From Frankia sp. QA3 (GTDB taxonomy: Bacteria > Actinomycetota > Actinomycetes > Frankiales > Frankiaceae), in the NCBI RefSeq assembly GCF_000262465.1, contig NZ_CM001489.1:1683234-1747233 (forward strand): a stretch of DNA of 64,000 nucleotides, read 5' to 3'. Below the pieces are notes generated by a model, which was given only the letters and a program-made list of their open reading frames with translations, was not told the DNA's origin and did no database searches. Shown here piece by piece: positions 32,617-41,600 of the stretch. The position numbers and the translations under genes are program-made. Each line of letters starts with the position of its first letter. Position 1 is the stretch's first letter.

Positions 32617-33836
32617 TTCGCCTCCTTCGGCAGGCCGAGGACGTGATCGGCGATGATCGTGCGCTGGACCTCGGCGGAGCCGCCGAGGATCGTCGCCGAG
32701 CGGGAGAACCACCACTCGTTGCGCCAGGCCCTGACCTCGTCGGTGGCGCCGAGGACGAACTCGGTGCCCAGCAGGTCGCGGGCGAGGTCGAACAGGGAGA
32801 TCTCGACGGTGGCCAGCAGGACCTTGTCGACGCTGGCCTCGGGGCCGACCGTGTCGCCCGCGGCGAGGCGGCGCACGGTGGCGGCGCTGCGCGCGCGCAG
32901 GGCGATGATCTGCTCGTAGACGGCGCCCAGGCGCGCGGCCGAGCCGTCGGGCAGCCGGGCGCCGGCGGCGAGCCGGGTGGCGACCTGCCCGCGCAGGTCC
33001 CGCAGCCGGCGCAGCGCGTCGGCTGCGCTGAGCCAGGCGTACATCGCCCGCTCCCACTGCAGCAGGTACATCGCGACGGCCCAGCCCTTGCCCTCCTCGC
33101 CCACGAGGTTGGACGCGGGGACCACAACGTCGTCGAAGAAGACCTCGGCGAGCTCGTTCTCGCCGCTGGCCAGCGCGATCGGCCGGATCGTGACGCCCGG
33201 CGCGTCCGCGTCGAGCATGATCATGGACAGGCCGCGGTGGCGCGACTCCGGGGTACCGGTGCGCACCAGGCACACCAGCCGGCTCGAGGTCGCCCCGTGA
33301 CTGGTCCACAGCTTCGATCCGGACAGGACGTAGGTGTCGCCCTCGCGCCGGGCGCGGCAGCGCAGCGACGCCAGGTCGCTGCCGGCCTCCGGCTCGGAGA
33401 AGCCCTGCCCCCACCATTGTTCGCCGCGCAGGTAGGCCGGCAGGTAGGCGGCGGCGAGCTCGGGGGCGAAGTGCACCACCGGCGGGCCGAGGGTCTCCAG
33501 CATCAGGTGCGGCGCGGGGATCGGCAGCCCGGCGGCGGCGAGGCCGTCGTAGAGGACGGCGCGGTGGCGCTCGTCCCCGCCGAGCCCGCCGGCCGACTCC
33601 GGCCAGCCGTAGCGGTTCCAGCCGGCACGGAACAGCACACCCATGAGCAGGCCGTGGTCGGCGATGCGCTCCTCGGTGTTCGGGTAGTGCCGCCCGCGCC
33701 ACCGGTCCAGCGCCGGCTCGCTGGCCAGCCACGCGCGCAGCCCGCGGGCGTAGGCGTCGAGGTCGTCGCGCAGCACCGCCGGGTCGGTCACCGCCGCCTC
33801 GGTGGCCGTCGGGCCGCTCGCCGTCGTGGTGGTCAT
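32613..33836 (-). CDS. Acyl-CoA dehydrogenase
   Basis: 407 residues. FAD and substrate motifs WGQGFSEPEAGSDLASL and SKLWTSHGA, C-terminal ILGGSAEVQRTIIADHVLGLPKE. ATG 33836 overlaps the stop of the enoyl-CoA hydratase (ATGA). Middle gene of ECH, acyl-CoA dehydrogenase, acyl-CoA dehydrogenase. Probable partner of the shorter protein downstream. Desaturates an acyl-CoA for the hydratase in the same operon. Confidence 0.93.
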   Translation of the reverse strand: MTTTTASGPTATEAAVTDPAVLRDDLDAYARGLRAWLASEPALDRWRGRHYPNTEERIADHGLLMGVLFRAGWNRYGWPESAGGLGGDERHRAVLYDGLAAAGLPIPAPHLMLETLGPPVVHFAPELAAAYLPAYLRGEQWWGQGFSEPEAGSDLASLRCRARREGDTYVLSGSKLWTSHGATSSRLVCLVRTGTPESRHRGLSMIMLDADAPGVTIRPIALASGENELAEVFFDDVVVPASNLVGEEGKGWAVAMYLLQWERAMYAWLSAADALRRLRDLRGQVATRLAAGARLPDGSAARLGAVYEQIIALRARSAATVRRLAAGDTVGPEASVDKVLLATVEISLFDLARDLLGTEFVLGATDEVRAWRNEWWFSRSATILGGSAEVQRTIIADHVLGLPKEAK

Positions 33837-34639
33837 GAAGGGCGCCCTGCCGCGGCCGCGCGGGCCTTGGAACGCTCGAGGAAGCTGCGCACGAGCGCCT
33901 GGTGCTCGGGGGTGTCGAAGGAGGCGAACTCCTCGCCGAGGGCGTACTCCAGCACGCCGGCCACGGCCCGCTTGATGTGCATGTTCAGCGCGCGCTTGGT
34001 GCTCTGCACGGCCTGCGGCGGCTGGGCGGCGAGCTTGTCCGCGACCTTCAGCGCCTCGTCGAGCAGCTCCGCGTCGGGCACCACCCGGTTCGCCAGGCCC
34101 AGCGAGACGGCCTGGTGGGCGGGAATCCGCTCGGAGGTCAGCAGGTACTCCTTGGCGCGCAGCATGCCCATGAGCAGCGGCCAGGTCGGCGCGCCGCCGT
34201 CGGCCGCGGTCAGCCCGACGCCGACGTGCGGGTCGGAGATGAACGCGCTCTCGGCGAGCAGCACGATGTCGCTGCACACCGCCAGGTTGCAGCCCAGGCC
34301 CACCGCGGCGCCGTTGACCGCGGCCACCACCGGCAGCGGGAAGTCGACCATCTCGTTGAGCAGCCGCCGGGCGCCGTCGATCTCGGCGCGGCGCAGCTCA
34401 CGGTTGTCCCACAGCTCGACGAAGTGCTGGAAGTCGCCGCCGGCGCTGAACGCCCGGCCCGCTCCGGTCAGCACGACCGCGCGTGCGCCCGGGTCCTCCG
34501 CCAGGTGCCGCCACACCCTGACCAGGGCGTGGTGCAGCGCCTCGTTCGTCGCGTTGAGCGCCTCCGGCCGGTTCAGGGTGACGAGGCGGACTGGACCCCT
34601 CTCCTCGATGAGCAGCTCCGGCGCGAACGGGTTGTCCAT
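33833..34639 (-). CDS. Enoyl-CoA hydratase
   Basis: 268 residues, normal length. RLVTLNRPEALNATNEALH, oxyanion-hole segments GAGRAFSAGGDFQHF and AAVGLGCNLAVCSDIVLLAES, terminal helix with HQALVRSFLERSKARAAA. AGGAGA precedes the ATG at 34639. It hydrates the product of the two acyl-CoA dehydrogenases that follow; operon control would come from the region at 34640-35106. Confidence 0.92.
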   Translation of the reverse strand: MDNPFAPELLIEERGPVRLVTLNRPEALNATNEALHHALVRVWRHLAEDPGARAVVLTGAGRAFSAGGDFQHFVELWDNRELRRAEIDGARRLLNEMVDFPLPVVAAVNGAAVGLGCNLAVCSDIVLLAESAFISDPHVGVGLTAADGGAPTWPLLMGMLRAKEYLLTSERIPAHQAVSLGLANRVVPDAELLDEALKVADKLAAQPPQAVQSTKRALNMHIKRAVAGVLEYALGEEFASFDTPEHQALVRSFLERSKARAAAAGRPS

Positions 34640-35106
34640 CAGTTCTCCTGTCGGTCCTGCTGTGCGCCTGCGATAGGTCTGATGCGCTAGGTCTGATGCG
34701 GTAGGTCTGAAAGGTCTGTAGGTCCGCGGCGGGCGCGTCCGCGGGGACGGGCCCGAACGCCCCGGCCGCTTCGTCGCCGGGTGGGGTACGGGCCCGGCGC
34801 CCAGTCGTGGGGCGGTGGGCGTCCGGGAAGCCTCCGGCCAGCTTTCGTCCGCCGGGGGTGAATCTCCCGTCAACTGCCCACTACCCTGCCTGGGAACGCC
34901 ACCCGTGGTGCGCCACCCCGGCCATGAGACCGTTGTTTGACGGAAATGTCAAGTTCTCCTAGGGTGCTGCTGGTGGCGGCGTCAGCCGCCCCCGAGGTCC
35001 ACTGTGGGACCTGCGGACGGCGGCATCGAGGGCGCCGTCCGACGAGCGCGCGGCCCGGCCGGTGCCGTCCACCGCGACGGCGCCGGGGGCCGTGGGAGGA
35101 GGCGGC
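34640..35106. other. Divergent intergenic region, ECH operon / DUF35-thiolase operon
   Basis: 467 bp with the operator and promoter at 34937-34965 for the plus-strand operon. A TGATGCG(C/G)TAGGTCTGA near-repeat lies around 34680-34710. Short frames within it look spurious. Confidence 0.5.
34937..34965 (+). promoter_or_regulatory. Promoter with TTGAC-N6-GTCAA operator before DUF35-thiolase-MaoC operon
   Basis: TTGACGGAAATGTCAA (34937-34952) overlaps the -35 box TTGACG; 17-bp spacer; TAGGGT at 34960-34965. Same arrangement as at 29561. Confidence 0.7.
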
Positions 35107-35640
35107 GTGACGGACACGGATTCCCCGGCACATGCGAGTTCCCCGGCACATGCGAGTTCCCCGGCACCAGCGAGTTCCCCGGCATACGCGAGGCCCGAGC
35201 GGCGGCTGTTGCCGCAGCCGACCGCCGAGTCGGAGGCGTTCTGGACCGGCGGGCGCGACGGTCGGCTGCTGATCAGCCACTGTCGGGCCTGCAAACATTT
35301 CTTCCATCCCCCGGGCCCGGTGTGCTGGCGCTGCCGCAGCACCGACGTCGGCCCGGAGCCGGTCTCCGGCCGGGCGACGGTGGCCGCCTACACGATCAAC
35401 CGCCAGCCGTGGATCCCCGGCTACCCGCCGCCGTACGTGGTGGCGATGGTGGAGCTCGCCGACGAGCCGGACGTCCGCCTCATCACCAACATCGTCGACG
35501 TCCCGCTCGACGAGGTGCGCGTGGGCCTGGAGGTAGAGGTGTTCTTCGAACAGTGGCCGGCCGAGCCCGGTCCGGATGACTCACCGGTGTGGCTGCCGCT
35601 GTTCCGGCCGGCCACGGCGGCGGTCGGGGGTGCGCGATGA
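35107..35640 (+). CDS. Zn-ribbon OB-fold (DUF35) protein, thiolase/aldolase partner
   Basis: 177 residues. GTG 35107 is preceded by GGAGGAG. The N-tail is built from four 18-bp repeats. A rubredoxin-like zinc ribbon (CRACKHFFHPPGPVCWRC) is followed by an OB-fold (TVAAYTINRQPW to EVEVFFEQW). DUF35 proteins pair with thiolase-like aldolases (ChsH2 with Ltp2 in cholesterol side-chain degradation), binding acyl-CoA and channelling product. Stop overlaps the thiolase ATG (ATGA), supporting a stable complex. Confidence 0.88.
   Translation: MTDTDSPAHASSPAHASSPAPASSPAYARPERRLLPQPTAESEAFWTGGRDGRLLISHCRACKHFFHPPGPVCWRCRSTDVGPEPVSGRATVAAYTINRQPWIPGYPPPYVVAMVELADEPDVRLITNIVDVPLDEVRVGLEVEVFFEQWPAEPGPDDSPVWLPLFRPATAAVGGAR
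35121..35192 (+). repeat. 18-bp tandem repeat, four copies (two degenerate)
   Basis: TTCCCCGGCACATGCGAG twice, then TTCCCCGGCACCAGCGAG and TTCCCCGGCATACGCGAG, encoding Ser-Pro-Ala-rich N-terminal tail of the DUF35 protein. Confidence 0.92.
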
Positions 35641-36824
35641 GCGGCGGGCCGTTCGACGGTAAGGCGGTCGTCACCGGGGCGGGCAAGTCCCAGGTGGGCC
35701 GGCGCCTCGGCCGCACCGGGCTGGACCTGACCATCGAGGCGGTGACCCGGGCGATCGCCGACGCGGGCCTGTCCGTCGACGACATCGACGGCATCGCCAG
35801 CTACCCGGGGCCCGGCGTGCCGGACCTGGGCTTCTCCGGGGCCACCATCACCGAGGTCCGCAACGCCCTCGGCCTGCGCAGCCGCTGGTACCTGTCCTCG
35901 ACGGAGACCGCCGGGCAGATCGGCCCGGCGATCGAGGCGTGCATGGCCGTCACCCTGGGGCTGGCCAACCACGTCGTCGTCTACCGCTCGGTGTGGGAGT
36001 CGACGGCGCAGGCCGGCGCCGGCCGGGCGTCGGTGCTGTTCGGCGGCGGGGCGCTGTCCGGGCACCTGGAGTACACGGGGCCCTTCGGTGCGCTGTCCGC
36101 GGCGAACTGGCTGTCCATGCCCGCCCAGCGCTACATGCACGACTTCGGCCTCACCCGCGAGCAGCTCTCCGCGATTCCGCTCAACGCCCGCGCCAACGCC
36201 GGGCTCAACCCGGACGCGATCTACCGCGACCCGCTCACCCTCGACGACTACCTGGGCGCCCGGATGATCTCCGAGCCGCTGTGCCTGTTCGACTGCGACG
36301 TGCCCTGCGACGGGGCGACCGCGGTCATCATCTCCCGGCGCGACGCCACGGCGGGCCTGCCGCGCCACCCGCTGACGGTGGAGTCGGTCGGCACCGGGAT
36401 GTTCGAGCGGGCCACCTGGGACCAGCGCGTCGACGTCACCACCATGGCGGCGCACGACGTGGCCGCCACCCTGTGGGAGCACACCACCCTGGGGCCCGCC
36501 GACGTCGACCACGCCCAGCTCTACGACGGGTTCAGCTTCCTGACCGTGATGTGGCTGGAGGCGCTGGGCTTCGCCGAGCACGGCAAGGTCGGGCCGTTCA
36601 TCGAGGGCGGCGAGCGCATCGCCCTGGACGGCCCGCTGCCGCTGAACACCTCCGGCGGGCAGCTCTCCGGCGGCCGGCTGCACGGCATGGGCTTCCTGCA
36701 CGAGGCGTGCGTGCAGCTGTGGGGCGAGGGCGGCGAGCGCCAGGCGCGCAACAACCCCGAGGTCGCGGTGGTCGGCGTCGGCGGCGGCCCGGTCGGCGGC
36801 GCAATGCTGCTCAGCACCCGCTGA
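35637..36824 (+). CDS. Thiolase-like protein without the nucleophilic Cys (Ltp2-type aldolase candidate)
   Basis: 395 residues. Thiolase-fold segments AVVTGAGKSQVGRRLG, DAGLSVDDIDGIASYP, AQLYDGFSFLTVMWLEALGF and GGGPVGGAMLLSTR. At the site where thiolases have Cys (family ACATG) this protein reads STETAGQ, so it should not be a Claisen thiolase. It resembles Ltp2-type retro-aldolases, which lack the Cys and use Tyr/Asp. Overlap with the DUF35 gene and a MaoC hydratase next door support a hydratase-aldolase module that removes a short acyl unit. Confidence 0.88.
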   Translation: MSGGPFDGKAVVTGAGKSQVGRRLGRTGLDLTIEAVTRAIADAGLSVDDIDGIASYPGPGVPDLGFSGATITEVRNALGLRSRWYLSSTETAGQIGPAIEACMAVTLGLANHVVVYRSVWESTAQAGAGRASVLFGGGALSGHLEYTGPFGALSAANWLSMPAQRYMHDFGLTREQLSAIPLNARANAGLNPDAIYRDPLTLDDYLGARMISEPLCLFDCDVPCDGATAVIISRRDATAGLPRHPLTVESVGTGMFERATWDQRVDVTTMAAHDVAATLWEHTTLGPADVDHAQLYDGFSFLTVMWLEALGFAEHGKVGPFIEGGERIALDGPLPLNTSGGQLSGGRLHGMGFLHEACVQLWGEGGERQARNNPEVAVVGVGGGPVGGAMLLSTR

Positions 36825-36871
36825 GCCACGGGGACGACGCCACCGCCACGACGCAGAGGGAGAACGCCCAG

Positions 36872-37345
36872 ATGGAGATCTACCGCAGCGCGGCCGACCT
36901 GGAGGCCGCGCTCGGCACCGAGATCGGCCCCACCGACTGGCTCACCGTCGAGCAGTCGCGAATCGACCTGTTCGCCGACGCCACCGAGGATCACCAGTGG
37001 ATCCACGTCGACCCCGAGCGGGCCGCCGGCGGCCCGTACGGCGCGACGATCGCCCACGGCTTCCTCACCGCGTCGCTGGTGCCGTACTTCATGAACAAGC
37101 TGCGCACCATCGAGGGCATCCGGATGGGCATCAACTACGGCCTGGACCGGGTGCGCTTCCCCTCGCCGGTGCGGGCCGGCGCGCGCATCCGCGCCCGCGC
37201 GACCCTCATCGACCTGCGCAAGCTCGACGACGGAGCCGTCCAGGTCACCAACCGGGTGACGATCGACGTCGACGGCTCCGCCAAGCCCGGCTGCGTCGTC
37301 GAGCTGCTGGCCCGGTACTACTTCGCCGACGCCGCCGGTTCCTGA
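36872..37345 (+). CDS. MaoC-like (R)-specific enoyl-CoA hydratase
   Basis: 157 residues, single hot-dog domain. The hydratase-2 motif is FADATEDHQWIHVDPERA with the catalytic Asp and His, followed by GATIAHGFLTASL. GGGAG lies upstream of ATG 36872. Third gene of DUF35-thiolase-MaoC. It hydrates the enoyl-CoA that the aldolase then cleaves. The 3' end overlaps the convergent CaiB gene by 28 bp. Confidence 0.92.
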   Translation: MEIYRSAADLEAALGTEIGPTDWLTVEQSRIDLFADATEDHQWIHVDPERAAGGPYGATIAHGFLTASLVPYFMNKLRTIEGIRMGINYGLDRVRFPSPVRAGARIRARATLIDLRKLDDGAVQVTNRVTIDVDGSAKPGCVVELLARYYFADAAGS

Positions 37346-38499
37346 GCCGCCGCCGGCGCCGTCCACTCGCGCAGGACCTCGCCGGTGTGCTGGCCCGCCG
37401 TGGGCAGCACACCGGCGTCCGGCCCACCGCCCGTGGACGGGTGGCGACCGGACTTTGGGTCGTGGCCGGCGCGCGGGGCCGGCGCCGGCACGGTCACCGT
37501 GGCGCCGTCCGGGGTGCGCAGCGTGCGCAGGGCTCGCCGGTGGCGCAGGTGCGGGTCTGTCACCACGTCGTGGGCGGTGTTGACGGGCGCGCCCGGTAGC
37601 CGCGCGGCGGCGAGGCGTTCCACCGCCTCGGCGCGGTCGAGCCCGCCCGCCCACGTCCGCACCGCCTCGCCGAGCGCCGCGCCCGCCGTCCCGACCGGCG
37701 CGCCGACGACGACGGCGAGGTCGCGCAGCTGGCGGGGGGTGGAGACGCTCACCGCGAGCCAGCCGCCGTCCGCGCAGGCGAACACGTCGCGTAGCGCCGA
37801 GCCCGCGAGCCCCCCACCGAGGCGGCCGGGTGGCTCGGCGCCGGCCGCCATCCCCGCCGCCGCGGCCACCAGCGTCGGGCCGACGACGTGCAGCATCGCC
37901 TCCACCGGGTTCACGTCGACGACCCGGCCGGGTCCGCCGTTGACCCGCACGTCGTGGCAGGCGGCGGCGACCCCGAAGGCGCCCGCGTAGGCCATCACCG
38001 CGTCGCCGAGGGGGACCGAGGGCAGCATCGGCGGCCCGCCCGGGTCGCCGGTCATGTGGGTCAGACCCGCGAACGCCTCGCCCATCGTCCCGTTGCCCGG
38101 CCGCCCCGCGGCGGGGCCGGCGGCGCCGTAGCCGCTGACGTGCGCCACGACGAGGTCAGGGTTGACGGCGAGCATCGTGTCGGGATCCAAGCCGCGGGCC
38201 GCCAGCCGCGCCGCCGGCTCGTTGACGACGACGACGTCGGCGGCGGCGACCAGGCCGCGCAGCGCCGCCCGCCCGTCGGCGTCGGCCGGGTCGAGGACGA
38301 CCGACCGCTTGCCCCGGGCGACCAGCGGCCAGAACCCGGTGGCCCGGTAGGCGTCCCCGCCGGGCGGCTCCAGCTTGACCACGTCCGCGCCCTGATCGGC
38401 GAGCAGACTCGCGAGCAGGGGCGCGGCGTACAGGGAGGCGGCGTCGAGCACCCGCAGCCCGGCGAGCGGACCGCCGGCCGCCGGGGTCGCGGCGCTCAC
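37318..38499 (-). CDS. CaiB/BaiF (class III) CoA-transferase family protein
   Basis: 393 residues. GLRVLDAASLYAAPLLASLLADQGADVVKLEPPGGDAYRA is the family N-terminus; LGDAVMAYAGAFGVAAA carries the likely Asp nucleophile. C-tail Pro/Ala/Gly-rich. Could transfer CoA or act on a racemisable substrate; no GHDINY racemase motif, so transferase is likelier. Divergent from the CoA ligase at 38792. Confidence 0.85.
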   Translation of the reverse strand: MSAATPAAGGPLAGLRVLDAASLYAAPLLASLLADQGADVVKLEPPGGDAYRATGFWPLVARGKRSVVLDPADADGRAALRGLVAAADVVVVNEPAARLAARGLDPDTMLAVNPDLVVAHVSGYGAAGPAAGRPGNGTMGEAFAGLTHMTGDPGGPPMLPSVPLGDAVMAYAGAFGVAAACHDVRVNGGPGRVVDVNPVEAMLHVVGPTLVAAAAGMAAGAEPPGRLGGGLAGSALRDVFACADGGWLAVSVSTPRQLRDLAVVVGAPVGTAGAALGEAVRTWAGGLDRAEAVERLAAARLPGAPVNTAHDVVTDPHLRHRRALRTLRTPDGATVTVPAPAPRAGHDPKSGRHPSTGGGPDAGVLPTAGQHTGEVLREWTAPAAAQEPAASAK

Positions 38500-38791
38500 C
38501 AGCCGACCCGCGGTCCGACGGGAGCGGCCGTGGTCGGATCGCCGCGTTCGAGCATCCGCTGTCTCCTTCTGTTTCTAGGCGTGCGGCGATGGTTCCATGC
38601 GTGCGGCGGTCGTCGACCCGGCGACCATCGCCGGCGGCCTGCGCGTTGTTGACAAAGGATTCAACTCTTTGATGTGGTTGCCCTGGTCAAGGAGAGCACC
38701 GTCCGACACTGCCGTCAATCACGGACTCCCACTGCGCCGCCGGAGGCGCAGCGGTCTGCTCGCCGGGCGCCGAATTCCTCAGGAGGCCGTC
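38500..38791. other. Divergent intergenic region, CaiB / CoA ligase genes
   Basis: 292 bp with an operator-like site at 38649-38664 and AGGAGG at 38781-38786 for the ligase. Nothing else is supported. Confidence 0.5.
38649..38664 (+). promoter_or_regulatory. Operator-like site, one mismatch
   Basis: TTGACAAAGGATTCAA: TTGAC-N6-TTCAA, one mismatch in the right arm, upstream of the CoA ligase. TTGACA could be its -35 box. Confidence 0.45.
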
Positions 38792-40555
38792 ATGACGTCC
38801 GTGCCGAGCGAGCAGCCCGCGGCAGGCGGTCGGGCCGCCACCGACTCCGCCACCGCCACCGCCACCGTCTCCGCCACCGTCTCCGCCACCGACTCCGTCT
38901 CCGCCACCGACTCCGTCTCCGCCTCCGCCTCCGTCTCCGACGCCAATGGGCGCGCGGCGGGGACAGAGCAGGCTGTGGACATCATGCGGGCCGCCGAGCA
39001 GTGGCCGTGGCTGCTCGCGGCCCCGACGGTCGACGGATTACTGGCCCGCCGCGTGCAGGCGACCCCCGACGCTCCCATGCTGATCGACGAGCACGGCGCC
39101 CGGCTGACCTTCGCCGGGTTCGACGCGAAGGTCGACCGGGTCGCCGCGGCGCTGGCGGCCGAGGGCATCACGGCCGGCACCCGGGTGGCCTGGCAGCTTC
39201 CGACGCGGATCAGCACCCTGCTCGTGATGATCGCGCTGCGCCGGCTCGGCGCCGTGCAGGCGCCTGTCATCCCCATCTACCGGGAGCGCGAGGTAGGTGC
39301 CGCGCTCGCCGCCGCCGAGGCGGAGGTCTTCCTCGTGCCGGGGACGTGGCGGGGCACCGACTTCACGGCGATCGCGCGGGAGGTCGCCGCCAGCGGTGGC
39401 CCCACGCCGCGGCTGCTGGAGGTCGGCCACGACGCGCCGGAGGCCGACCCGCCCGGCGCGGGCGCACGCCCCGAGCCCGTCCCGGACGAGGTGCACTGGA
39501 TCTACTTCACCTCCGGGTCCACCGGCATTCCGAAGGGCGCCCGGCACACCGACGGCACGCTGATCGCCCCCGCGGTCAGCTTCGCTGGCTTGAGCGGTCT
39601 CGGTCGGGCGGCGGGTGAGGTCGGCGCGATCGGCTACCCGGTCGCGCACGTCGGCGGGATCCAGTACCTCGTCGCCGCCCTCGCCGCCGGCTTCCCGATC
39701 CTGCTGCTGGAGGCGTTCGTGCCCGACCGGGCCGTGGAGCTCTTCCGCGAGTATGGCGTCACCACGACCGGCGGCAGCACGCCCTTCTACACCGCGCTGC
39801 TGGACCTCGCCGCATCCCGACCGGGCGAGCGGCTGGTCCCGACGCTGCGCTCGCTCAAGGGCGGCGGCGCCCCCTGCCCGCCGCACCTGGTCGGCGAGGT
39901 GAACCGGGTGCTCGGCGCGGTGCTCGCGCACGACTACGGGATGACGGAGGTGCCGATGGTGGCGGTGGCCTCCCTCGCGGACGCGCCGGACGTCCTGGCC
40001 GCGACGGACGGCCGGCCGGTGCCGGTCAACCGGCTGCGTTTCGCCGACGAGCGGGGCGAGGCGCTCGCGCCGGGCTCCGTGGGCGAGGTGCAGGTCGCCG
40101 GGCACGGGGTGTGCCACGGCTACACCGATCCGGAGGCGACCCGGGCGGCGTTCACCGCCGACGGCTGGTTCCGTACCGGCGACCTCGGGCGGCTGACCCC
40201 CACCGGACACATCGAGATCGTCGGCAGGCTGAAGGACCTCATCATCCGCAAGGGCGAGAACATCGCCCCCCAGGAGATCGAGGCGCTGCTCGGCCGCCAC
40301 CCCGACGTGGCCGACGTCGCCGTGATCGGCCTGCCCGACGCCGAGCGCGGCGAGCGGGTGTGCGCCGTCGTCGTCGGCCGCCCCGGTCGGCCCGTGCCGT
40401 CGCTCGCGGAGCTGACGGGCTGGTTGCGCGAGGCCGGGCTGATGCGCCAGAAGCTTCCCGAGCAGCTCGAGCTGATCGACGTCATGCCACGCACCGGGCT
40501 CGGCAAGGTCGCCAAGGCCCAGCTGCGCGCCCGCTTCGAGCCCCGCCAGCTCTGA
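38792..40555 (+). CDS. AMP-dependent acyl-CoA synthetase
   Basis: 587 residues. ATG 38792 with AGGAGG 5 nt upstream. An unusual Ser/Thr/Ala/Val-rich N-tail (about 15-55) from short tandem repeats precedes the enzyme. Motifs: YFTSGSTGIPKG, HDYGMTE, GWFRTGDLGRL, and catalytic Lys in GLGKVAKAQLRARF. Similar to cyclohexanecarboxylate- and benzoate-type CoA ligases. Activates an acid for the neighbouring oxidation module. Confidence 0.92.
   Translation: MTSVPSEQPAAGGRAATDSATATATVSATVSATDSVSATDSVSASASVSDANGRAAGTEQAVDIMRAAEQWPWLLAAPTVDGLLARRVQATPDAPMLIDEHGARLTFAGFDAKVDRVAAALAAEGITAGTRVAWQLPTRISTLLVMIALRRLGAVQAPVIPIYREREVGAALAAAEAEVFLVPGTWRGTDFTAIAREVAASGGPTPRLLEVGHDAPEADPPGAGARPEPVPDEVHWIYFTSGSTGIPKGARHTDGTLIAPAVSFAGLSGLGRAAGEVGAIGYPVAHVGGIQYLVAALAAGFPILLLEAFVPDRAVELFREYGVTTTGGSTPFYTALLDLAASRPGERLVPTLRSLKGGGAPCPPHLVGEVNRVLGAVLAHDYGMTEVPMVAVASLADAPDVLAATDGRPVPVNRLRFADERGEALAPGSVGEVQVAGHGVCHGYTDPEATRAAFTADGWFRTGDLGRLTPTGHIEIVGRLKDLIIRKGENIAPQEIEALLGRHPDVADVAVIGLPDAERGERVCAVVVGRPGRPVPSLAELTGWLREAGLMRQKLPEQLELIDVMPRTGLGKVAKAQLRARFEPRQL
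38836..38940 (+). repeat. Degenerate 6/18-bp tandem repeats in the CoA ligase N-terminus
   Basis: Runs of GCCACC, GTCTCC and GACTCC units arranged in 12- and 18-bp blocks encode (ATVSAT)/(DSVSAT)-like residues. In frame. Confidence 0.8.
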
Positions 40556-40585
40556 TCGGGCGTAGGGGTTGGTGCGGTGCGGCCG

Positions 40586-41332
40586 TCAGACGGTCAGGAC
40601 CGCCATGATGAACCCGGCGATCGTGTTGACGACGTCTGCATCGTCGACTGGCAGGTGCTGGGCGTGGCAGTGGTACCAGGCGCGGTCCATCATCGACTGG
40701 ACCGCGAGACCCAGCGCCTCCGGGGCATCGGTCGGCGTCCGCTGCCGGCCCCGCAGGTGGACCCCGAGCAGCCAGACCACGCGCAGCTGCATCTTCTTGC
40801 TCGCCTTGTCGACCGCCTCGTCGGCGGGACCGGACTGGGCGGACAGGATGAACGCGCCATGGCGATCCATGAAGGCGAAGTACTCCCACACCCACGCCGC
40901 GACGTCGGCCCGGGTGCACGGGCGCGGGAGGCTCTCCCACAGGGCCACGACCTGCAGGATCTCCTGGTGGGTGGCCTGGCCCAGGGTATCGAAGATCTCC
41001 CGCTTGTCGCGGAAGTACGTGTAGAAGCCGGCGCGGGAGATGCCGCAGGCGTCGGTGATGTTGTTGACGCGGGTGCCCGCGTAGCCGCGCTCGAGGAACA
41101 ACTTGCGCGAGGCGTCGAGGATCGCGTCGCGGGTGCGAACCGCCCGCCGGCCCATGCTCCTGCCGTTGCTCGCTGTAGTCGAGAGCGTCGCACCGGTGCC
41201 GGCGCCACCCGTGTTGAGGATGCCGTCGGCGGAGTACCCGCCGCCCGGCTCGCCGATCCCGCCCCCGGAGTTCGTCACGGCGCTGCCCGGGGCGGACGCG
41301 TCGACGGCATCGGTGGCAGAGGAGTCGTCCAT
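40586..41332 (-). CDS. TetR-family transcriptional regulator with long N-terminal tail
   Basis: 248 residues from ATG 41332 (GGGAG upstream). A Gly/Ser/Ala-rich tail of about 60 residues precedes the HTH (GYAGTRVNNITDACGISRAGFYTYFRDKREIF), unusual for TetR; an internal ATG (GRSMGRRAVRTRD) would give a normal-length protein. The recognition helix is identical to that of the TetR at 30893. Divergent from the amidohydrolase operon, with a TTGAC-N6-GTCAA operator between them (41459-41474). Likely local and autoregulatory repressor responding to a pathway intermediate. Confidence 0.9.
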   Translation of the reverse strand: MDDSSATDAVDASAPGSAVTNSGGGIGEPGGGYSADGILNTGGAGTGATLSTTASNGRSMGRRAVRTRDAILDASRKLFLERGYAGTRVNNITDACGISRAGFYTYFRDKREIFDTLGQATHQEILQVVALWESLPRPCTRADVAAWVWEYFAFMDRHGAFILSAQSGPADEAVDKASKKMQLRVVWLLGVHLRGRQRTPTDAPEALGLAVQSMMDRAWYHCHAQHLPVDDADVVNTIAGFIMAVLTV

Positions 41333-41458
41333 GATTCTCCCAGTGTAGGAGGGCGCCTCTCGGCCGGGCCTGACGGACATGTCGAAGCCGGTCCCCGCCG
41401 TCGGTAGAAGCGACCCGGTGGCGCCCCACATGTCCGTGTCAGGTACGTTCCGCCAAAG

Positions 41459-41487
41459 TTGACAGTTTCGTCAAGTCGGCCTACTGT
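41459..41487 (+). promoter_or_regulatory. Promoter with TTGAC-N6-GTCAA operator before the amidohydrolase-LLM operon
   Basis: TTGACAGTTTCGTCAA (41459-41474), -35 TTGACA, 17-bp spacer, TACTGT (41482-41487). Closest to a consensus promoter in the window; divergent TetR gene nearby. Confidence 0.72.
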
Positions 41488-41600
41488 TGCCTCGCGCAGC
41501 AGTACCCGAGACAGCACCGAGGTGGCGAAAGCCCGGTCGCCCACGGCCGATGGCACGTGACGGGGCGGCGGGTTCCCCCGGGCAGCGAGGAGCAGCAGCC

